Assembly: GCA_001636495.1 (NCBI GenBank)
Contig: KV440964.1
Location: 4,046,666-4,110,665 of the forward strand
Origin: Sutcliffiella horikoshii
GTDB lineage: Bacteria > Bacillota > Bacilli > Bacillales > Bacillaceae_I
Length of the DNA: 64,000 nucleotides
Direction of reading: 5' to 3'
A model generated the notes under the pieces. It was given only the letters and a program-made list of their open reading frames with translations, did not search any database and had not been told where the DNA came from. Position numbers and translations under genes: made by a program. Position 1 is the stretch's first letter. Every line of letters starts with the position of its first letter. Shown piece by piece: positions 60,342-64,000 of this stretch.

Positions 60342-61707
60342 GGGCTTTTACCTCCAGACAACGTTGGATCCAGTTGTCCACCATCTCCGGTTGGGAAGCG
60401 AAATGGATATGGCTGTAGCCCGCAACAAGGTTTTTTGTAGAATATCCGTCCTTAGCTACCCCTCGCATTCCTTTTGTCTCATAAGCAGGTGGGAGTTCTT
60501 TTTCAGTCTGAAAAGTCGAATAGTGAAATTCGTGTCCTTTGGCAACCTGTCCTTCTTTTAAAAGAAAATTGCTGTTTGTGCCCCTGATTTCACGATATCC
60601 TAGCGCTGCGAGTCTACCTTGCATTTTCACTATACCTCGAATGATGCCGGCCATGGTGTAGGAATTGCCGTCAATTGTCATGAGCTCTTCGCACAAATAC
60701 ATAAACCCTCCACATTCCGCCAAAGTTGGCATTCCTGCAATAACAGCCTTGCGGATGGATTCCATGCTGTCCTGTTTAGAAGAAAGGTCTGCCGCAAACT
60801 CCTCCGGAAAACCCCCGCCTAAATAAAGCCCATCCACATCAGCAGGTACTCTCTCATTTTTCAAAGGGGAAAAGTAGACCAATTCTGCTCCTCTACATTC
60901 CAACAACTCTAAATTATCCTTATAGTAAAAATTAAAGGCAGCATCATAGGCAACCGCAATTTTGACACCCTTCTTACCACGAACGGAGAATAGCTTTTCA
61001 TCCAACTGGATATCTCCTGTCTGGCCTGCCAGCTGGTATAACAGCTCCAAATCTACCGTTTTACCAAGGAGCTCTCCCAGTTTAGTAAAAAAGGTATCAA
61101 GGTCTCCACGCTCAATGGATGGAACCAGCCCCAAGTGCCGTTCCGGCATCTCCATTTCCGCTTCCCTTGTCATATAGCCAATCACCGGGATGCGACATTC
61201 CTGTTCAACAGCTGTTTTTATCAGTTGGAAATGTCCTTCACTTCCTACTTTATTTGCAATTACTCCCACTAAGTTCACCTGATCGGACAACATCTGATAG
61301 CCTTTTACCATCGCGGCTGCACTTCTCGCCATGCCAGAACAGTCTACCACCAGCACCACCGGACTGCCGGTGAGAATGCTTATTTCTGCGGTGCTTCCCT
61401 GGTCGGAACGAGGGTCTTTTCCGTCGTAAAATCCCATAACACCTTCTATGATAGAAATATCCGCTCCTTCACTTCCGCGTTTCAGTACTTCTTTTACCAC
61501 ACTATGCGGAAGCATCCAGCTGTCCAGGTTGCGGGACGGCCTGCCAGTAACCGCTGTATGATAGGAGGTGTCGATATAATCCGGACCACACTTGAACCCC
61601 TGTACCTTGTAGCCCTTTTGCTGCAGTGCCGCCATCAGGCCTATTGTTACGGTCGTCTTTCCTACTCCACTTCCTGTTCCTGCAATGACCAATCTTCTGT
61701 TCAACAT
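60334..61707 (-). CDS. cbiA: Cobyrinic acid a,c-diamide synthase
   Basis: A 457-residue CobB/CbiA enzyme. The N-terminal P-loop (GTGSGVGKTTVTIGLMAALQQ) precedes GFKCGPDYIDTSYHTAVTGRPSRNLD, typical of CbiA. C-terminal GATase domain with Cys in TLAECGGFMYL. It amidates the a and c side chains of cobyrinic acid. Presence with cbiP but without ring-forming cbi genes means substrate must come from elsewhere in the genome or by salvage. Co-transcribed after cobO. Confidence 0.93.
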   Translation of the reverse strand: MLNRRLVIAGTGSGVGKTTVTIGLMAALQQKGYKVQGFKCGPDYIDTSYHTAVTGRPSRNLDSWMLPHSVVKEVLKRGSEGADISIIEGVMGFYDGKDPRSDQGSTAEISILTGSPVVLVVDCSGMARSAAAMVKGYQMLSDQVNLVGVIANKVGSEGHFQLIKTAVEQECRIPVIGYMTREAEMEMPERHLGLVPSIERGDLDTFFTKLGELLGKTVDLELLYQLAGQTGDIQLDEKLFSVRGKKGVKIAVAYDAAFNFYYKDNLELLECRGAELVYFSPLKNERVPADVDGLYLGGGFPEEFAADLSSKQDSMESIRKAVIAGMPTLAECGGFMYLCEELMTIDGNSYTMAGIIRGIVKMQGRLAALGYREIRGTNSNFLLKEGQVAKGHEFHYSTFQTEKELPPAYETKGMRGVAKDGYSTKNLVAGYSHIHFASQPEMVDNWIQRCLEVKAHV

Positions 61708-61728
61708 CGCAATTTCACCTCCGCTCTG

Positions 61729-62277
61729 TTAAAATTCTATTCCTTTCACTGCTGGTACTCCTTCGTTGTAATAATGCTTTTCCACTTCGATAACAGAGAC
61801 CAAGTCAGCTGCTTCTTTAACCTTCTCGTGTGCACCCCTGCCTGTGATAACTAGGTGAACATGGTTTGGTTTATTTTTAATCAAATCCAGAACGTCCTCT
61901 AATGGAAGCACATCGTCCACCGGAAAACTCTGTATGGCCAGGGCGTTATTAAGTTCATCCAAAACAACAACGTCATATTCGCCACTCATTACAGCCTCTT
62001 TAGCTTTCGGCCATCCAATGCGAAGTGCCTCGCGATGCTCCTCCGGCGTCTTGGTCCAGGTAAAGCCGATACCTACCTGTTCCATTTCAACACCCAGTTT
62101 TTTGAGTGCAATCTGTTCGCCATAAGTCCGTTCCGGTGATTTGATGAACTGAAAGATTTTCACGTGCATGCCCCTTCCGACTACCCGGACCGTCAAACCT
62201 ATTGCGGATGTTGTTTTTCCCTTCCCATCTCCCGTGTACACAAGTGTCAGACCTCTTTGCTTCTCTTTTCTGCTCAT
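61729..62277 (-). CDS. cobO: Cob(I)yrinic acid a,c-diamide adenosyltransferase
   Basis: A 182-residue CobA/CobO/BtuR-type ATP:corrinoid adenosyltransferase. Walker A VYTGDGKGKTTSAIG, FQFIKSPERTYGEQ and the VVVLDELNNAL Walker B segment. It adds the 5'-deoxyadenosyl ligand to Co(I) corrinoid. First gene of the first B12 unit, downstream of the second riboswitch. The ribosome-binding site GAGGAGG precedes ATG 62277. Confidence 0.92.
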   Translation of the reverse strand: MSRKEKQRGLTLVYTGDGKGKTTSAIGLTVRVVGRGMHVKIFQFIKSPERTYGEQIALKKLGVEMEQVGIGFTWTKTPEEHREALRIGWPKAKEAVMSGEYDVVVLDELNNALAIQSFPVDDVLPLEDVLDLIKNKPNHVHLVITGRGAHEKVKEAADLVSVIEVEKHYYNEGVPAVKGIEF

Positions 62278-62305
62278 AGCTAGTTGCCTCCTCTTTTCTC
62301 CAATA

Positions 62306-62341
62306 AAAAAACGCCTTTCTGCTTAGGAGCGGAAAGGCGTT
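62306..62341 (-). terminator. Riboswitch-controlled intrinsic terminator upstream of cobO
   Basis: On the minus strand AACGCCTTTC ... GAAAGGCGTT followed by seven T, between riboswitch and cobO. A strong 10-bp stem. Confidence 0.9.
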
Positions 62342-62441
62342 AAAGGTCCATTCATTTAATAAACAAGCCAAATTCATGGCCGGCTGACATGAAACTATGA
62401 ATGTCTCTTTAAGCATTCTTTCCTCGCAGAATCCTTAAAAA

Positions 62442-62610
62442 CAATTAGGCAGGTCTCCTGACTTACGTCTCCAGCACAATGCCAACCCTTCCCATGCATC
62501 TTTCACACAGTGGATAATACTCAGCATCGCTCAACGCTTACAGTGGCGGGGTCCGTGCTGGATTCTCACCAGCTTCCCTTTTAACCTTTCTTCACAAAGG
62601 CACCTAAATG
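62442..62610 (-). ncRNA. Cobalamin riboswitch, cobO unit
   Basis: Minus-strand RNA: P1 left TTAGGTGCC, GGGAAGCTGGTGAGAATCC, ACGGACCCCGCCACTGTAAGCG, then GTCAGGAGACCTGCCTAA closing P1. Same aptamer as at 57512, with a strong terminator downstream. Confidence 0.93.
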
Positions 62611-62626
62611 TTGATAAAACTATGTA

Positions 62627-62632
62627 ATTATA
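62627..62632 (-). promoter_or_regulatory. Predicted -10 element of the cobO unit
   Basis: TATAAT on the minus strand, 17 bp upstream of the aptamer. Only weak -35 candidates (TTGTTA at 19 bp, TTAGTT at 16 bp). Confidence 0.5.
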
Positions 62633-62703
62633 ACTTTGCTATCTACCAAACTAACAACGCATTCATTGTAGCCTATTTAAACAAAAAAGTCTTTATGGAA
62701 TAC

Positions 62704-62752
62704 AAAAAAAGCCTGACCCTTCAGCGCATCACCGCACTGAGGGTCAGACCCC
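62704..62752 (-). terminator. Intrinsic terminator of the DHA2 transporter gene
   Basis: On the minus strand CTGACCCTCAG / CTGAAGGGTCAG arms followed by GCTTTTTTT. The upstream arm is a copy of the GGGTCAGACCC repeat family, and the neighbouring CTCTTTACCAC also matches the 15277 array. Confidence 0.85.
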
Positions 62753-62771
62753 TCTTTATCTCTTTACCACG

Positions 62772-64000
62772 TCAACTCTCTACCAATTTAGCCTTGACCT
62801 GTGGTTTGTTTGGCTCGAATACCGGCTCTACTTCAGCCTCCACCGGATCTTCTGCCTGTGTAGCTCGTTTGATGAAGAATGCCAACACGAGTGCAACCAG
62901 AGCAATAAACGTTGAAACGAAAAAGGCAAAGTTGATTCCTTCTAGCATCCCTTGCATCATAACCTGTTGCTGCACACCCGCAACAGCCTCGGTGGATGGG
63001 TTCGCACCTAAAGCTGCCATCGCATCTCCCGAAAGCTTGCGACCAACACTTTCTGCTCGGGTCGACATCAACGTCACAAGCAACGCCGTCCCAATCGCAC
63101 CGGACACCTGCTGGAGCGTGTTGTTCATCGCCGTACCATGTGGATAAAATCGCGACGGCAACTGATTCAAGCCATTCGTTGACACCGGCATGAACACCAT
63201 CGACATTCCGAACATCCGCACTGTATATAAAATTAGCAATTGCGTATAGGTCGTTTCAAATGTCAACTGACTGAAGAAATACGTCGTCACAACCGTAATA
63301 GTCAAACCGGTTATTGCGAGCGCACGCCCACCGTACTTATCAAACAACTTTCCTGTGATCGGCGACATCAAAGCCATCACGATTGCCCCTGGTAACATCA
63401 ATAATCCCGCATCCAATGGTGAAATCCCGCGGATTGTCTGCACGTAAATCGGCAACAGAATCATCCCGGAGAACATCGCCATCGTGATGACCATGGAAAT
63501 CGCAGAGGATAAAGCGAACATCGGATATCGATAGATCCGGAAATTCAACATCGGTTTTTCTTTTCCAAGCTGTCGTAAAATGAACCAAGTTAACGACAAC
63601 GCCCCAATGGCAATCGTTCCGTAAACAAGCGGACTATCCCAGCCCTTGGCGCCTGCGGAACTGAAACCGTATAGCAGTCCACCGAACCCAAGACTCGATA
63701 AAACGACAGAGAATCTATCCAAGCGGATATCCTGTTTTTCTTTTCTATCCTTCAACAAAAATACTCCAAGAAGCAAAACGCCGACGGCAATCGGAGAAAC
63801 GAAGTGAAATAACATCCTCCAATCATAATGCTCAATTAGCCAGCCTGAAAGCGTCGGTCCAATCGCAGGTGCTCCCATCAAAATAAGTCCGAAAACCCCC
63901 ATAGCAGTCCCGCGCTTTTCAATTGGGAAACTGACAAGCATCACGTTCATCAATAACGGCATTAAAATGGCCGACCCGGAAGCCTGCATCATTCTTCCTG
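62772..64000 (-). CDS. DHA2-family MFS multidrug exporter, N-terminus cut by window edge
   Basis: The frame is open to the right edge, so about 409 C-terminal residues are seen. GRMMQASGSAILMPLLMNV corresponds to the segment 4 motif of 14-TM DHA2 exporters (LmrB/EmrB), followed by MGVFGLILMGAPAIGPTLSGWLIEHYDWR (motif C, GP-rich). The tail is acidic (EDPVEAEVEPVFEPNKPQ). Missing are the first two or three membrane segments. Likely proton-driven export of lipophilic drugs. Confidence 0.88.
   Translation of the reverse strand, partial: GRMMQASGSAILMPLLMNVMLVSFPIEKRGTAMGVFGLILMGAPAIGPTLSGWLIEHYDWRMLFHFVSPIAVGVLLLGVFLLKDRKEKQDIRLDRFSVVLSSLGFGGLLYGFSSAGAKGWDSPLVYGTIAIGALSLTWFILRQLGKEKPMLNFRIYRYPMFALSSAISMVITMAMFSGMILLPIYVQTIRGISPLDAGLLMLPGAIVMALMSPITGKLFDKYGGRALAITGLTITVVTTYFFSQLTFETTYTQLLILYTVRMFGMSMVFMPVSTNGLNQLPSRFYPHGTAMNNTLQQVSGAIGTALLVTLMSTRAESVGRKLSGDAMAALGANPSTEAVAGVQQQVMMQGMLEGINFAFFVSTFIALVALVLAFFIKRATQAEDPVEAEVEPVFEPNKPQVKAKLVES

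Overview
The window looks like chromosomal DNA from a Bacillaceae bacterium (Bacillus sensu lato). The support is gene content matching Bacillus subtilis families (YfiB/YfiC, NatA/NatB/NatR/NatK, YwbE, RpsN2, OdhA/OdhB, OpuD-type BCCT), strong GGAGG ribosome-binding sites with frequent TTG starts, intrinsic terminators with U-tracts, cobalamin riboswitches, and candidate Zur, CcpA and sigma-K sites. The genus cannot be fixed from the sequence alone. No rRNA, tRNA, insertion sequence, prophage or CRISPR array was seen.

Layout. 1-6.4 kb: tail of an EAL-domain protein, a sodium:amino-acid symporter and a heterodimeric ABC exporter (yfiBC type), with three copies of a GC-rich dispersed repeat. 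6.5-13.4 kb: an amidase/M20 peptidase pair, a D-threonine-aldolase-like enzyme divergent from an HpaB-type hydroxylase, and a membrane-anchored phosphodiesterase. 13.4-22.3 kb: two orphan histidine kinases, YwbE, an MFS exporter, an aldehyde dehydrogenase and a CstA-family transporter. 22.3-28.9 kb: a MerR/acyl-CoA dehydrogenase pair, pssA, zinc-independent S14, a SET protein, an oxidoreductase and a lipoprotein. 29-38.3 kb: odhAB, a BCCT transporter, a FadR-like regulator with a fatty-acid-hydroxylase-family enzyme, and a six-repeat propeller lectin-like protein. 38.6-42.4 kb: natAB divergent from natRK. 42.4-48.7 kb: a three-gene McrBC-like module (coiled-coil protein, McrB-like AAA+ GTPase, DUF2357/PD-(D/E)XK McrC-like nuclease) divergent from a UvrC-like GIY-YIG protein. 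This is the best candidate for an under-described defence system. 49.5-62.6 kb: a large cobalamin locus in two transcription units, each led by a cobalamin riboswitch plus terminator. The first unit is cobO-cbiA-cbiP-cobT; the second is btuF-btuC-btuD/cbiZ-cbiB-cobD-cobU-cobS-cobC-cobU-like. The window ends inside a DHA2-type exporter.

Working together. The cobalamin genes combine corrinoid import, CbiZ remodelling, adenosylation, a,c-diamide and cobyric-acid amidation, and nucleotide-loop assembly. Neighbouring genes in this locus repeatedly share an 8-nt start/stop overlap. Early corrin-ring genes are absent here, so the locus reads as salvage plus late synthesis. NatK/NatR probably controls natAB through a 10-bp direct repeat. 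The FadR-like gene carries two FadR-type half-site pairs in its own promoter.

The intergenic regions are unusually structured. Three tandem arrays share an exact 52-bp period and 11-bp hairpin arms of two different sequences. There is also a 43-bp array, a 21-bp-phased 11-bp repeat, and a 71-bp element duplicated upstream of two unrelated minus-strand genes.
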